Assembly (NCBI GenBank): GCA_002457145.1
Contig: NTJP01000003.1
Coordinates: 62,001-126,000, forward strand
Length of the DNA stretch: 64,000 nt
Origin: Marine Group II euryarchaeote MED-G38
GTDB lineage: Archaea; Thermoplasmatota; Poseidoniia; Poseidoniales; Thalassarchaeaceae
Direction: 5' to 3'
Shown here: positions 1 to 9,565 of the stretch, in pieces
How the letters are laid out: the number at the start of each line of letters is the position of its first letter
Numbering within the stretch: the stretch's first letter is position 1
The notes under the pieces: model-generated
Told to the model about the DNA's origin: nothing
Seen by the model: only the letters and a program-made list of their open reading frames with translations
Databases searched by the model: none
Made by a program: the position numbers and the translations under genes

Positions 1-321
1 CACCAATCCCAATTCAGCACAATTAGTTAATTTATCAGATAATGTTCTGCTACTTATCCCTTTTAATAAATTACGCATTTCATTAAATCTACGATCACCA
101 GCAATATATAGTGCTGCTAGAATCTCGATACTCCAACGTGAACTGAAACTAGAAAAAGCCTCAACTGCTGCACCAACTTCCCACTCAATATCATATTCTC
201 CATTCTCATTATATGGTGCAAAAGTTCTTCTTATTGTGGTACCACTTTTCTTGACATCTTTTATTGCCTCATCGATTACTTCGTAATCCAAATTTGTAAT
301 TTTCATTGGTTCTCTTGGCAT
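1..321 (-). CDS. HxlR-family winged-helix transcriptional regulator (3' end truncated by window)
   Basis: Manual reverse translation from ATG at 321: MPREPMKITNLDYEVIDEAIKDVKKSGTTIRRTF...FSSRWSIEILAALYIAGDRRFNEMRNLLKGISSRTLSDKLTNCAELGLV; the W-I-L-L..G..RF.E....GIS.R.LS..L pattern is HxlR-like. Not in the supplied ORF list because it runs off the edge. Confidence 0.8.
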   Translation of the reverse strand, partial: MPREPMKITNLDYEVIDEAIKDVKKSGTTIRRTFAPYNENGEYDIEWEVGAAVEAFSSFSSRWSIEILAALYIAGDRRFNEMRNLLKGISSRTLSDKLTNCAELGLV

Positions 322-349
322 ACTATCTAGTTACTCCACAACCATCTAG

Positions 350-432
350 TGTATAAATTACACCTCGCTGTGTACTTGAATACTACTCAATTAATATACA
401 TAATCTCAGTGATTAGATGTATAAATAACACC
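350..432. promoter_or_regulatory. Divergent promoter/operator region: two direct copies of TGTATAAATWACACC (350-364 and 418-432), flanked by a 9-bp inverted repeat ACTCCACAA (333-341) / TTGTGGAGT (435-443)
   Basis: Direct reading; TATAAAT cores lie about 30 bp from the ATGs of the flanking divergent ORFs (321 on -, 452 on +). Confidence 0.55.
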
Positions 433-451
433 GATTGTGGAGTTGAAAAAA

Positions 452-523
452 ATGGATAAATTATTGGAAAAATGGATGGAAGAAGTATTTGAAGAAAGTG
501 GATTTAAGGGGCTTGTAAATTGA
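452..523 (+). CDS. Micro-ORF, 23 aa (MDKLLEKWMEEVFEESGFKGLVN)
   Basis: ATG about 27 bp downstream of a TATAAATA box (leaderless spacing); amphipathic acidic helix-like composition; ends TGA. Confidence 0.35.
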   Translation: MDKLLEKWMEEVFEESGFKGLVN

Positions 524-609
524 ATTTAAGTAGATTAAAAGAATTAACTATTATCGCCATAGCTGAATATAGAGCGCCTGTGTGGCCAAGGCAATACAGT
601 AGAAAATAA

Positions 610-2688
610 TCAACAATCGGTATAATTAGGTCTTCTACCCTCAATCAAAGATGAAAGACCTTCAAGTGCATCTTTTGTAGAGAATATCTCCTCTAGATAA
701 TTTAATTCTTCTGATAACCCTTCTGTTAATGAAATATCATTAGAGTTGGCAATTTCTAATAATTCTGCAGCAGTTTTAAGAGCTATAGGAGCAGTGTAAG
801 ATAGTAACTTTATCTGCCTTGAAACCATATTCTGATCTAGATTTAAAATATCTTTTGGTTTTGAACCTTCTAATATATCCTTAATATTAATATTTGAATA
901 AAATCCTTTTGCAAAAATAACAATACTATTCCTATCATCTATCTTTTGACTACCATATTTGTTAATCGGTTTTCCTTTCGATACTATTTTGTTTACTGTA
1001 TTCAAAATCTCATTCTGATTTACCAGGTCTGTAATCAACCCAAATGCCTTTGCAGTTTCCGCATTTAGAAAATTTCCCGCCAGAACAGCATATCTGGCAA
1101 CCTCTATTCCACATATTCTAACAGTTCTTTGAGTCCCCCCAAGTCCTGGATAAATTCCTATGTTAGTTTCTGGAAAACGCATTTGAGTTTTATTTGTACC
1201 AATCCTGTAATCACAAGAAAGAGCAAGTTCTAACCCTCCTCCTAATGACAATCCAGTAGTCAGCGCAATAGTTATTTTAGGACTATTTTCTATCTTATTC
1301 AACACATTATGCCCATGTGCAGTAAAATCGTAGATTTCCTTGAACGAATTATCTTTAATTTTATCTACAAAAAATTTTACATCTGCTCCTGCAACAAATG
1401 CCTTCCCTGAGCCTTCTATGACAATCGTACTAATATCATCTCTGTGATTCAATTTATCTATTTTTAATCCTAATTCATTAATTAAATCCACATTTAGTGC
1501 ATTCATTGCTTCAGGACGATTAAGTATAACAGTAGCAATATCATTATCAATTTTAATGTCAACATATGAAAAATCAAATGCCATATCTAATTCTTTTTGT
1601 ATTTGTAGTAATGCGGGAATATCCATATTTGCGAGTTCACAATATTTTTTCGATATTTTGAAAACTTTATCAATTCCCATTTCATTGGCTATCTCAAATG
1701 GCCCTTTATTCCATCTAAGTCCTACCTTAGCACCTCTATCGACATCTTCTTTTGAGCATATTTCTTCATCTACAATCTGAGCGGAAACTGTAAAAACTTG
1801 CCCAAGTAATCTTTCTTTAACGATTTCTTCAACAGATTTTTCATATTCTGTATTATTATCAATTTCCCATAATTCATTATTAGAAACTATTTCCCTAAGA
1901 TTAGATGCACCTCTATATCTGGAAGTATTTAGTTGCTCAGCTAGATAATCTGTAGCATGAAGTGCTATTGATGGCCCTGTTAGATTCATCAATGCAAATG
2001 GTCCCATTCCTATATCAAATGCATTGCATGCGATTGAATCTATTTGTGATATTGATGCAACCCCTTCTTCTAATAGCAAACATGCTTCATTCAACCAGGG
2101 AACAAAAAATCTATTCACTACAAATCCAGGTCTATCTTTACATACAATTACGACCTTACCCATAGCTTTACAATAATTTTCTACTGCCTGTAAAGTTTGT
2201 TCTGAGGTTGTTTCAGCAGGAATTATCTCAATCAATCTATTTTTTGCTGGATGGTAAAAAAAATGTAATCCAACAAAACGATCTGGTCTATTTGTAGCCT
2301 TGGCTAAATCATTAACTGAAAGTGAAGAAGTATTACTTGCAAGAATAGTATTTTCATTACATACACTGTCCAATATTGAAAAAACTTCTTTTTTAATATT
2401 AAAATCTTCAAAAACAGCTTCGATAACCAAGTCTGTTTTGGGACTAATATTTTCTGTTCCGACAACACCTTTAATTCTAAATTTAATCATATCAATTTGT
2501 TGATTATTAAATATTCTTCTTTCTAATGCCTGATCTAATAAATTTGAGATAATTTCTTGGCCTCTTTTAACCCACTTTTCCTCTCTATCTACCATTTGAA
2601 CATCAAATTCTTCTTGTGCAGATTTTTGTGCTATGCCTGAGCCCATGTTCCCTGATCCAATTATCGCGACTGTTTCTATTGCATGCAT
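610..2688 (-). CDS. 3-hydroxyacyl-CoA dehydrogenase / enoyl-CoA hydratase fusion protein
   Basis: N-terminal GSGNMGSGIAQ Rossmann motif, SNTSSLSV, GLHFFYHPA (HCDH); C-terminal crotonase motifs AFVAGADVKFF and GLSLGGGLELALSCDYRIG. Confidence 0.92.
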   Translation of the reverse strand: MHAIETVAIIGSGNMGSGIAQKSAQEEFDVQMVDREEKWVKRGQEIISNLLDQALERRIFNNQQIDMIKFRIKGVVGTENISPKTDLVIEAVFEDFNIKKEVFSILDSVCNENTILASNTSSLSVNDLAKATNRPDRFVGLHFFYHPAKNRLIEIIPAETTSEQTLQAVENYCKAMGKVVIVCKDRPGFVVNRFFVPWLNEACLLLEEGVASISQIDSIACNAFDIGMGPFALMNLTGPSIALHATDYLAEQLNTSRYRGASNLREIVSNNELWEIDNNTEYEKSVEEIVKERLLGQVFTVSAQIVDEEICSKEDVDRGAKVGLRWNKGPFEIANEMGIDKVFKISKKYCELANMDIPALLQIQKELDMAFDFSYVDIKIDNDIATVILNRPEAMNALNVDLINELGLKIDKLNHRDDISTIVIEGSGKAFVAGADVKFFVDKIKDNSFKEIYDFTAHGHNVLNKIENSPKITIALTTGLSLGGGLELALSCDYRIGTNKTQMRFPETNIGIYPGLGGTQRTVRICGIEVARYAVLAGNFLNAETAKAFGLITDLVNQNEILNTVNKIVSKGKPINKYGSQKIDDRNSIVIFAKGFYSNINIKDILEGSKPKDILNLDQNMVSRQIKLLSYTAPIALKTAAELLEIANSNDISLTEGLSEELNYLEEIFSTKDALEGLSSLIEGRRPNYTDC

Positions 2689-2780
2689 GTTACGCCCAAG
2701 ACAATCATGCCCATATATTCAACGGATAAACAATCAAAAATTACAATATATTATTTTACACTCCACCTTCGGCCTTTATT

Positions 2781-5450
2781 ATGGTTCATCGTAATAACAT
2801 GGTCATCATGATATTATTAATATTGGTTTTATCATTCTCCAGTCCAGTTATTGCAAAAGAAGATGGTAAATTCAACTCATCTAATGGATGCAGTTGTCAC
2901 TCTTCATCCTCGACATCTACAACGCCAACACATAATTTTCCTTCCTCATATACTCCCTCTACTTCTTATTCCATACAGATAGGACTTACCGGTGGAGTTT
3001 CAGGAACCAAAGGTGGATTTTCCTTAGAGGTTAGTCAAGGAACTCTTTCTACTGGCATAAGTATAGGCAGTGTTCAAATAAATTCAGCTGCTAACCAAGC
3101 AACTCATACAACATCTAACTATAGGTCGTGGGGATTATATTGGGAATCTCCTTCTTCAGGTTCAGGAAATGTTATTTTTGAATTAGCTGTATTATCTGCT
3201 AATGGTAACGGAGGAACATCTGGCGATTCTTGGGGAACAATATCGCCCTTTACATCTTTAGAAACTAGTAGTCAAAATACTCCACCCGAAGCCTCTTCAC
3301 TATCATTTAACACTCAAAATCCTACAAAAATATCTGGACTTTCTATAAATTATACATTTTTTGATGCCGATGGAGATTTAGAACAAGGTACCGAAATCAA
3401 TTGGAAAATAAATAATATCAGCTCTCCCAATGTAGATAATATGACCTCAATACCCAATAATCTCATTACAAAAGGAGATTTATGGGAGGTTGCAGTAACT
3501 CCTAATGATGGTATTGATTTTGGAGAAATTATTTCAGAAGGACCTGTAGAAATACATAATTCTCCTCCATCTATATCAGAAATTAATATAAATCCTGAAA
3601 ATCCAAATGATGATGATAATCTATTATTGAATTATGAATATTTTGATTTAGATAACGACTTGGAACAGGAGCATGAAATTCATTGGTATCTTGATGGAGT
3701 GAGACAAAATGAAATCGATAATATGGTTAACATTTCTAGTTTAATGATTAGATATGGAGATACTTGGCAAATTTCAATCACACCATATGATGGTTCTGAT
3801 TATGGAGAAACAGTATGGAGTAATTTGATAATTATTGGCAGCTCAAATACTCCGCCAACAATCAATGTAGATTACTCTAGATATAACATTAAAACTATTG
3901 ATGATATTTTTTTATCATTTGATTTTTTTGATGTTGATGGCGATCAAATACAAAATACTGAAATAATGTGGTATAAAAATTCATTAAATATGCCAAATTT
4001 AGATAATCTAAATATAATTCCTAACTCTTCAACAGAGAAGAATGAAGTATGGAATTTTTCTATTAGAGTTAGTGATGGGTTGGCATGGTCTGATTGGTTT
4101 CATTCAGCTAATATTATTGTTAATAATACTCCTCCTGTGGTGATTTCTTCGATGATTTCTTCTGAAAATATAACTACTGCCGATAATATATCTATATCTT
4201 GGCAGCAGTATGATGAAGATGGAGACTCTGAGATAAATAGTCAAATAAAGTGGTTTTTAGATGGAATTTGGATACCTGATTTTGATAATTTGATTACTAT
4301 TCCATCATCCTTCACTACCCGGAATCAAATTTGGAATTTTCAAATAACGCCAAATGACGGAGAAGATTTTGGAGAAATTTTCATGAGTACTCCAATTTTG
4401 ATTGAAAATGCCGCCCCAATAGAATCTATTATTTTCTTAGAATCTGGATATTTAGGATTGATTAGTCCGATGGAAGAAATTATTTTTGAAGATACTAATG
4501 AAATATTTTCTATTGAGAATTTAACTCTAGTAATTGGATATAAAGATGTTGATGATGATCAAATTAGTTTCAAGATATCTTGGTCAAGAAATGGCTTTCA
4601 TGTTCCAGAATTAGATAATCAAAGCCACATTCCTAAAAATCTCTTGAGTCCAGGACAATCTTGGTCTGTTTCAGTGTTAGCTTCCGATCCATTTGGGTTA
4701 TCAAGTTTAGTATCTAAATCTGTAATAATTTCAAATATGCCTCCTGAAGCAATAATGAATGATATTTCAGAATCTCTAATTCCTGGTTCAATGACTCTTT
4801 TCAATGCATCATCTTCTGTAGATATGGATGGTACGATTAATTCTTGGATATGGACAATCAATAATAAAGAGATATATGGTATGAGTTTTGAAATATTTTT
4901 GGATTCCGGTCAGCATGATATAAAATTGACTGTTATTGATAATTTAGGATTATCTCATACAATTCAATCAATCATAAATGTAGATACGATATATACAGTG
5001 GATAATTTAATTATTAATCTAGATGGAGCAAATATTAATCTTGAATGGTCATGGAATGGCCCTTCTACGGATTTTAACATCTATAGATCCACGAGTCCTA
5101 TTAATTCTGTAATCGGCCTCTCACCACTCGATGAATATCCAGAATGGGGAGATCCAATCCCAACTCCATTGACTCCAATTGCATTTACAAGTGATAAATC
5201 ATGGAGCGAAGAAGCACCAGTAGCAGCCAAGGTTTATTATGCAGTTACTACTTTTTCAGATGGTAAAGAAGTAGTATGGATATCAGCCGATAATAACATG
5301 ATTAGTATTGATGCCTCTTCAGCAGCCAATTCTACATATCTAAATAAATCAGATAATTCTTCTATATCCATAATTTCTTCTATACTTCTAATGTTTATAG
5401 GAATATCTAGTATTGGCATTAATTTATTTTTGAGGAGGAATAGAAAATGA
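2781..5450 (+). CDS. Secreted, C-terminally membrane-anchored protein: N-terminal choice-of-anchor V/Reeler-like domain with a CSCH motif, then tandem Ig/PKD-like repeats
   Basis: Signal peptide; NGCSCHS; repeated 'TPP...D.DGD.E...I.W...G...P..DN...IP......W...V.P.DG..FGE' units of roughly 90-100 aa; C-terminal TM followed by RRNRK. Confidence 0.75.
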   Translation: MVHRNNMVIMILLILVLSFSSPVIAKEDGKFNSSNGCSCHSSSSTSTTPTHNFPSSYTPSTSYSIQIGLTGGVSGTKGGFSLEVSQGTLSTGISIGSVQINSAANQATHTTSNYRSWGLYWESPSSGSGNVIFELAVLSANGNGGTSGDSWGTISPFTSLETSSQNTPPEASSLSFNTQNPTKISGLSINYTFFDADGDLEQGTEINWKINNISSPNVDNMTSIPNNLITKGDLWEVAVTPNDGIDFGEIISEGPVEIHNSPPSISEININPENPNDDDNLLLNYEYFDLDNDLEQEHEIHWYLDGVRQNEIDNMVNISSLMIRYGDTWQISITPYDGSDYGETVWSNLIIIGSSNTPPTINVDYSRYNIKTIDDIFLSFDFFDVDGDQIQNTEIMWYKNSLNMPNLDNLNIIPNSSTEKNEVWNFSIRVSDGLAWSDWFHSANIIVNNTPPVVISSMISSENITTADNISISWQQYDEDGDSEINSQIKWFLDGIWIPDFDNLITIPSSFTTRNQIWNFQITPNDGEDFGEIFMSTPILIENAAPIESIIFLESGYLGLISPMEEIIFEDTNEIFSIENLTLVIGYKDVDDDQISFKISWSRNGFHVPELDNQSHIPKNLLSPGQSWSVSVLASDPFGLSSLVSKSVIISNMPPEAIMNDISESLIPGSMTLFNASSSVDMDGTINSWIWTINNKEIYGMSFEIFLDSGQHDIKLTVIDNLGLSHTIQSIINVDTIYTVDNLIINLDGANINLEWSWNGPSTDFNIYRSTSPINSVIGLSPLDEYPEWGDPIPTPLTPIAFTSDKSWSEEAPVAAKVYYAVTTFSDGKEVVWISADNNMISIDASSAANSTYLNKSDNSSISIISSILLMFIGISSIGINLFLRRNRK

Positions 5451-6535
5451 GAGATAAATTAGTAATTTTAACTATCATATTTACTTTATTATCATCAACC
5501 AGTTTCTCTGTTGCAAATCCTGGAGGGAATGGAGATAGTAATCGAGATTTCACTTGTGGCGGTTCTTGTCATGGAGACCCTTCTCTTTCTCAAGAATCTG
5601 ATGGTACATTATCGTTAGAGGTTCAAAACAATGTATATGCAGGTAATGCTGTAGCAGTTCATATAACTGCTAGTAATATGAGTTTGTCAAGTAATAGGAT
5701 TGTAGGTATTTTTCTTTTAGGCTCATTAAATGGAAATTTAGATCAACCCTCAGATTATGGTTGGCAAATCATTCAAGATCCAAATGGAGGAACAAATAAT
5801 TATGTAGAATCTACAGTCTCTTCCAGTAATTCTATAACTCTTACATGGATATTGTTTGCTCCTGAAGACGGGGGAAAATACAATCTCTTTGCTCAAATTA
5901 ATCATGGAAGATCTCAAGAATCTAATGATATAGCATATACTGGAGTATCGGATCCTCTTTTGATTGATGTTCAAACTCCTCCAGCAAACCTTCCTGGTTT
6001 TTCTGAATTTTGGATTGCACCAGAATATAGGCCACCTGGTGATTCAACAAATGTAATTATAATGACAAAAAATTCTAATTCAATCCAAGTTAAATGGAAA
6101 TTAGAAGGAGAGTGGGCTGAGCATAACGCGAATGTAACTTTAATTGAAAAAGATACATGGTCAGTTGATTTACCTCCTACACTTGGTAGTACAATCATTC
6201 AGTACACTGTAACAACATCTAATGGAAATTTTTCGATAAAACAACCATTACTGACTATTGGAACATCTACAATTGGTTTTGAAGGAACATTAATGGGCGC
6301 CAGACTACAATCTCTTGCTTTAGCATCAATAATAATTGGATTCATTTCGACATTACAAGTAGTTATCTCAAAATCCAATAATTTAACAAATCAAAATCCA
6401 TCGGAATCTTCAGAAATTAGTAATGATAAGAAAAGGTATACAAAACATTCTGACCATCCTGGATGGTTGTGGGATAATATTGAAAATAAATGGATTGAAG
6501 ATCAAAATAACTCAATTCCTGGAGATGATGTTTAA
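5447..6535 (+). CDS. Secreted single-TM protein with N-terminal CGGSCH motif (same domain type as upstream gene) and cytoplasmic tail with HPGWLWDNIENKWIED
   Basis: Signal peptide, TCGGSCHGD, beta-rich domain, TM LQSLALASIIIGFISTLQVVI; overlaps preceding stop (5447-5450). Confidence 0.7.
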   Translation: MRDKLVILTIIFTLLSSTSFSVANPGGNGDSNRDFTCGGSCHGDPSLSQESDGTLSLEVQNNVYAGNAVAVHITASNMSLSSNRIVGIFLLGSLNGNLDQPSDYGWQIIQDPNGGTNNYVESTVSSSNSITLTWILFAPEDGGKYNLFAQINHGRSQESNDIAYTGVSDPLLIDVQTPPANLPGFSEFWIAPEYRPPGDSTNVIIMTKNSNSIQVKWKLEGEWAEHNANVTLIEKDTWSVDLPPTLGSTIIQYTVTTSNGNFSIKQPLLTIGTSTIGFEGTLMGARLQSLALASIIIGFISTLQVVISKSNNLTNQNPSESSEISNDKKRYTKHSDHPGWLWDNIENKWIEDQNNSIPGDDV

Positions 6536-7122
6536 TGGTTAGCGCTGCAACATTTCATGCTGCAATTGTTGAAATAACAATAGGAAGTTTAACATTGGCA
6601 GTTATATGTAATTTATTATGTCTCCAATTTGCTTTTCCTATGCCTTTCGATAAATTGAAATTATCTGAAAATGTATTGATTACAATGGATCGTGCAGCTC
6701 TTATGGGTGCATTATTAGGTTCGGTAATGATGCCATTTGCAATATTTACTGGAACACTTTCAGTTTCCGGTAATCCTGCGGGTTCAGAATTATTGTATAA
6801 TAAATTTCTATATAGTGGGTTAGCATTTGGTTTCTGGGCTTCATACTTAATTGGGCGCATAAGGATGGGTTCAGAATTATGGAAAAATAAGGGATATAAC
6901 TTATTACAGGTATTTACATCAATTTTCGCTTTTACTATGACAATAACTGTTGCTTCGATTGGTGGAAAAATTGTCAGAAATGAATCCATTCTTGATTTGT
7001 TACCATTTTGGCTACCAATTGAAAAAACTATAATTATTAATCCAATAATTTCTAGTTTATTGATTATAATTGGTATTTACTCTATGACGATAATGTATAA
7101 AATGAAAGATTCTGTTGAATAA
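6535..7122 (+). CDS. Small multi-TM membrane protein, possibly DUF2231-like
   Basis: About 4 hydrophobic segments, early FHAAIVEITIGSLTLAV; start overlaps previous stop (TAATGG). Confidence 0.6.
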   Translation: MVSAATFHAAIVEITIGSLTLAVICNLLCLQFAFPMPFDKLKLSENVLITMDRAALMGALLGSVMMPFAIFTGTLSVSGNPAGSELLYNKFLYSGLAFGFWASYLIGRIRMGSELWKNKGYNLLQVFTSIFAFTMTITVASIGGKIVRNESILDLLPFWLPIEKTIIINPIISSLLIIIGIYSMTIMYKMKDSVE

Positions 7123-7127
7123 AAAAA

Positions 7128-8363
7128 TTAATTTAAAATCTCTTTAATTTTTCTAGCGTGACTCTCAGGAGTCAAATCAAGTTCGGAAATCCTTCTTCTT
7201 CCAGCCTCAGTCCATTCCTTTCTATTTCCCTCTAGGCTAGCTTCTTCCAAAGCAATACGCCAAGCAGAAATATCATTTCTTTTTAATAATCTCCCACTAA
7301 TTCGGTCAGTTATTGTATCTCTAAATCCTCCTTCATTTACGAAAATTGCTGGAACTCCTATTGAAAATGCTTCTATAGGAGTTAATCCAAATGCTTCTCC
7401 ATATGCCATACTTACTATTGCTCTAGAATTACGCATCAGACTAACTAATTCTGGAGAGGATAATCGTGGTGCTATCCAAAGATTAACACCTAAATCTTTA
7501 GCATATTTTCCTAGTTTTTCTAGATCTTTTTCATCTCCTCCTCCAACATGAGCTACTTCTATATTTGTCTCAGCAGCCATTGAGATAGTTTCCCATGTAC
7601 CTTTTACCCAGCTAACCTTTCCTATATTTACAATATATTCATTATTACTCGGATATGGATTTTCAATATCATCATTACTTTCTCTAGGAAATTCTGATGA
7701 ATCAACACAGGGCCATAACACTTCTGTATTTATTCCATAGACATCTTTTGCCATACTTGATGAATAATTAGAATTACTACTTATTAGTGATTTTTCACGT
7801 AGATTAAATTTCTTAATAATTTCCAAATCTCTTTTTCTAGCCCTAGAAAGCAATAATTTTGTTAACCACAGACTTCTCTTGGGTTTTCCATCGATATTTC
7901 TATGCAAAACATCTTGATGCAAACCCCTATGTGGTTCAAGAAGATGTAAATGGCAGGAAACATGCTCTGGGATATGTTTGAAAAGACCAAAACTACCATC
8001 TCCACTCACAATATGGATAAAATCAATTTTATTTATTGTTTTTATCAACCCTTCACATGTCAACCAAGCCTTTGAGGCAGACTCAATACCAGTATCTAAT
8101 ATTGTGGACAAAACACCTTTCGATAAAACCCAATTTATTTTTGGTGCGAATAATTCAATCTCCAAATCTTTACATAGATTTTCTAGTTCTGGAACTTTAT
8201 GTAAAGTAGCTATTTTTACAGAAAATATTTTTGTTAATGATGGAATTACTCGTAGTAAATCTCTTTCGGCTCCACCCATGGCAGCAAAACTACCCTTCGC
8301 AACTATCAAACCTGGTCGAACTTCTTTTTCCGACCCCGAATATCTACTCATCATGTGCCACAT
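7128..8363 (-). CDS. Glycosyltransferase family 4 (group 1)
   Basis: GGAERDL near N-terminus; GKVSWVKGTWE; C-terminal AYGEAFGLTPIEAFSIGVPAIFVNEGGFRDTI (EX7E motif). Confidence 0.85.
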   Translation of the reverse strand: MWHMMSRYSGSEKEVRPGLIVAKGSFAAMGGAERDLLRVIPSLTKIFSVKIATLHKVPELENLCKDLEIELFAPKINWVLSKGVLSTILDTGIESASKAWLTCEGLIKTINKIDFIHIVSGDGSFGLFKHIPEHVSCHLHLLEPHRGLHQDVLHRNIDGKPKRSLWLTKLLLSRARKRDLEIIKKFNLREKSLISSNSNYSSSMAKDVYGINTEVLWPCVDSSEFPRESNDDIENPYPSNNEYIVNIGKVSWVKGTWETISMAAETNIEVAHVGGGDEKDLEKLGKYAKDLGVNLWIAPRLSSPELVSLMRNSRAIVSMAYGEAFGLTPIEAFSIGVPAIFVNEGGFRDTITDRISGRLLKRNDISAWRIALEEASLEGNRKEWTEAGRRRISELDLTPESHARKIKEILN

Positions 8364-8402
8364 AACCCGCTCTCATTTAAGCACAACATGTTTGGCAACG
8401 TC

Positions 8403-9494
8403 ATGGTAAGGCGTGTTCTCCTGGCTCGTGGAGCATCTTTACCAACAAATAATGGTCTTGGAAGGGCTCATTACTCTATCGAATCTATTCTTAATCATGC
8501 TCTTGTCCCAAACTGGACTAAGTCATCTGTAGTTGAGCATGATAATACTTCGAATATATTCATAAGACTTCTTAATAGATGGATAAAACATCCAAAAAAG
8601 GTTACTCTAGAAGCATCTAAAGATGGAATTGATTTATTACACATCACAGATCAAGAACAAGCGCATTTAGTGCCATACAAATCGAATATTCCAGTCGCAG
8701 TTACTATTCATGATTTCTTCCATATTAGGCCAAGGACTATAGAAGCTGGAGACGTATACGTATCTGTAGGAGATAATAAACCAAATTATATTCGTAAAAG
8801 AGATTTAAAAAAATTAAAGTTGGGATTATTGAGAGCGGATATTCTAATATGCATATCTGAGGAAACTAAATTAGAGGCTGAAAAACTATTTCCTTCTAAA
8901 AATACCTTCCTAGTTAGGAATGATGTAGATGTAGATTATTGGAATCCATACAAAAATCCTATTTCAAGAGATATTATTTCTGATTTTGATGATGAATCAA
9001 AATGTTTAGTTATCACAGTAGGAACTAACGCACCTCGAAAAAGACTTAATTTTATAAAAGAAGTATTTTCAAATCTTCCAAAAGAAGTCCGGGAGGACAT
9101 AAATTTAGTAAACATAGGTAGTGATATTAAAGTCTCAGATAAACAACTTATTTCATTCTTCCAACATGCTGAAGTATTATTATTTCCAAGTATATCAGAA
9201 GGTTTCGGATATCCTCCTGCAGAGGCAATGGCAGCCGGTTGTCCAGTAATAGCTGCAAATTTACCTGCACATAATGAAGTAATACCTCAACATTGTTTGA
9301 TCGATCCAGTGAATATAGATATTTGGGCATCCAATATTATAAAAATTCATAATGAATGGCTTAAGTCTGGTAAATCAGATAGAATACCTAATGATAAATT
9401 GATTGAGCATGTAAATGAATTATTGAGCCCCAAGAGACATGGAATAGAACTATCTAAAGCATATGATGAAGCAGTTAGAAGATTTGAAAAATAG
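8403..9494 (+). CDS. Glycosyltransferase family 4 (group 1)
   Basis: Start revised to MVRRVLLARGASLPTNNGLGRAHYS; LFPSISEGFGYPPAEAMAAGCPVIAANLPAHNEV. The longer ORF start (8355) overlaps the divergent gene. Confidence 0.85.
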   Translation: MVRRVLLARGASLPTNNGLGRAHYSIESILNHALVPNWTKSSVVEHDNTSNIFIRLLNRWIKHPKKVTLEASKDGIDLLHITDQEQAHLVPYKSNIPVAVTIHDFFHIRPRTIEAGDVYVSVGDNKPNYIRKRDLKKLKLGLLRADILICISEETKLEAEKLFPSKNTFLVRNDVDVDYWNPYKNPISRDIISDFDDESKCLVITVGTNAPRKRLNFIKEVFSNLPKEVREDINLVNIGSDIKVSDKQLISFFQHAEVLLFPSISEGFGYPPAEAMAAGCPVIAANLPAHNEVIPQHCLIDPVNIDIWASNIIKIHNEWLKSGKSDRIPNDKLIEHVNELLSPKRHGIELSKAYDEAVRRFEK

Positions 9495-9565
9495 GTTTTA
9501 AGTTATGGATGTAATCATGATTACTTACCTCTATAAATACTAAAAGTCAATCGTAAAGTCAAATT

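Noticed and set aside
6555-6989. 144-aa minus-strand ORF
   Set aside because: Antisense shadow of the 6535-7122 membrane protein gene; no domain features.
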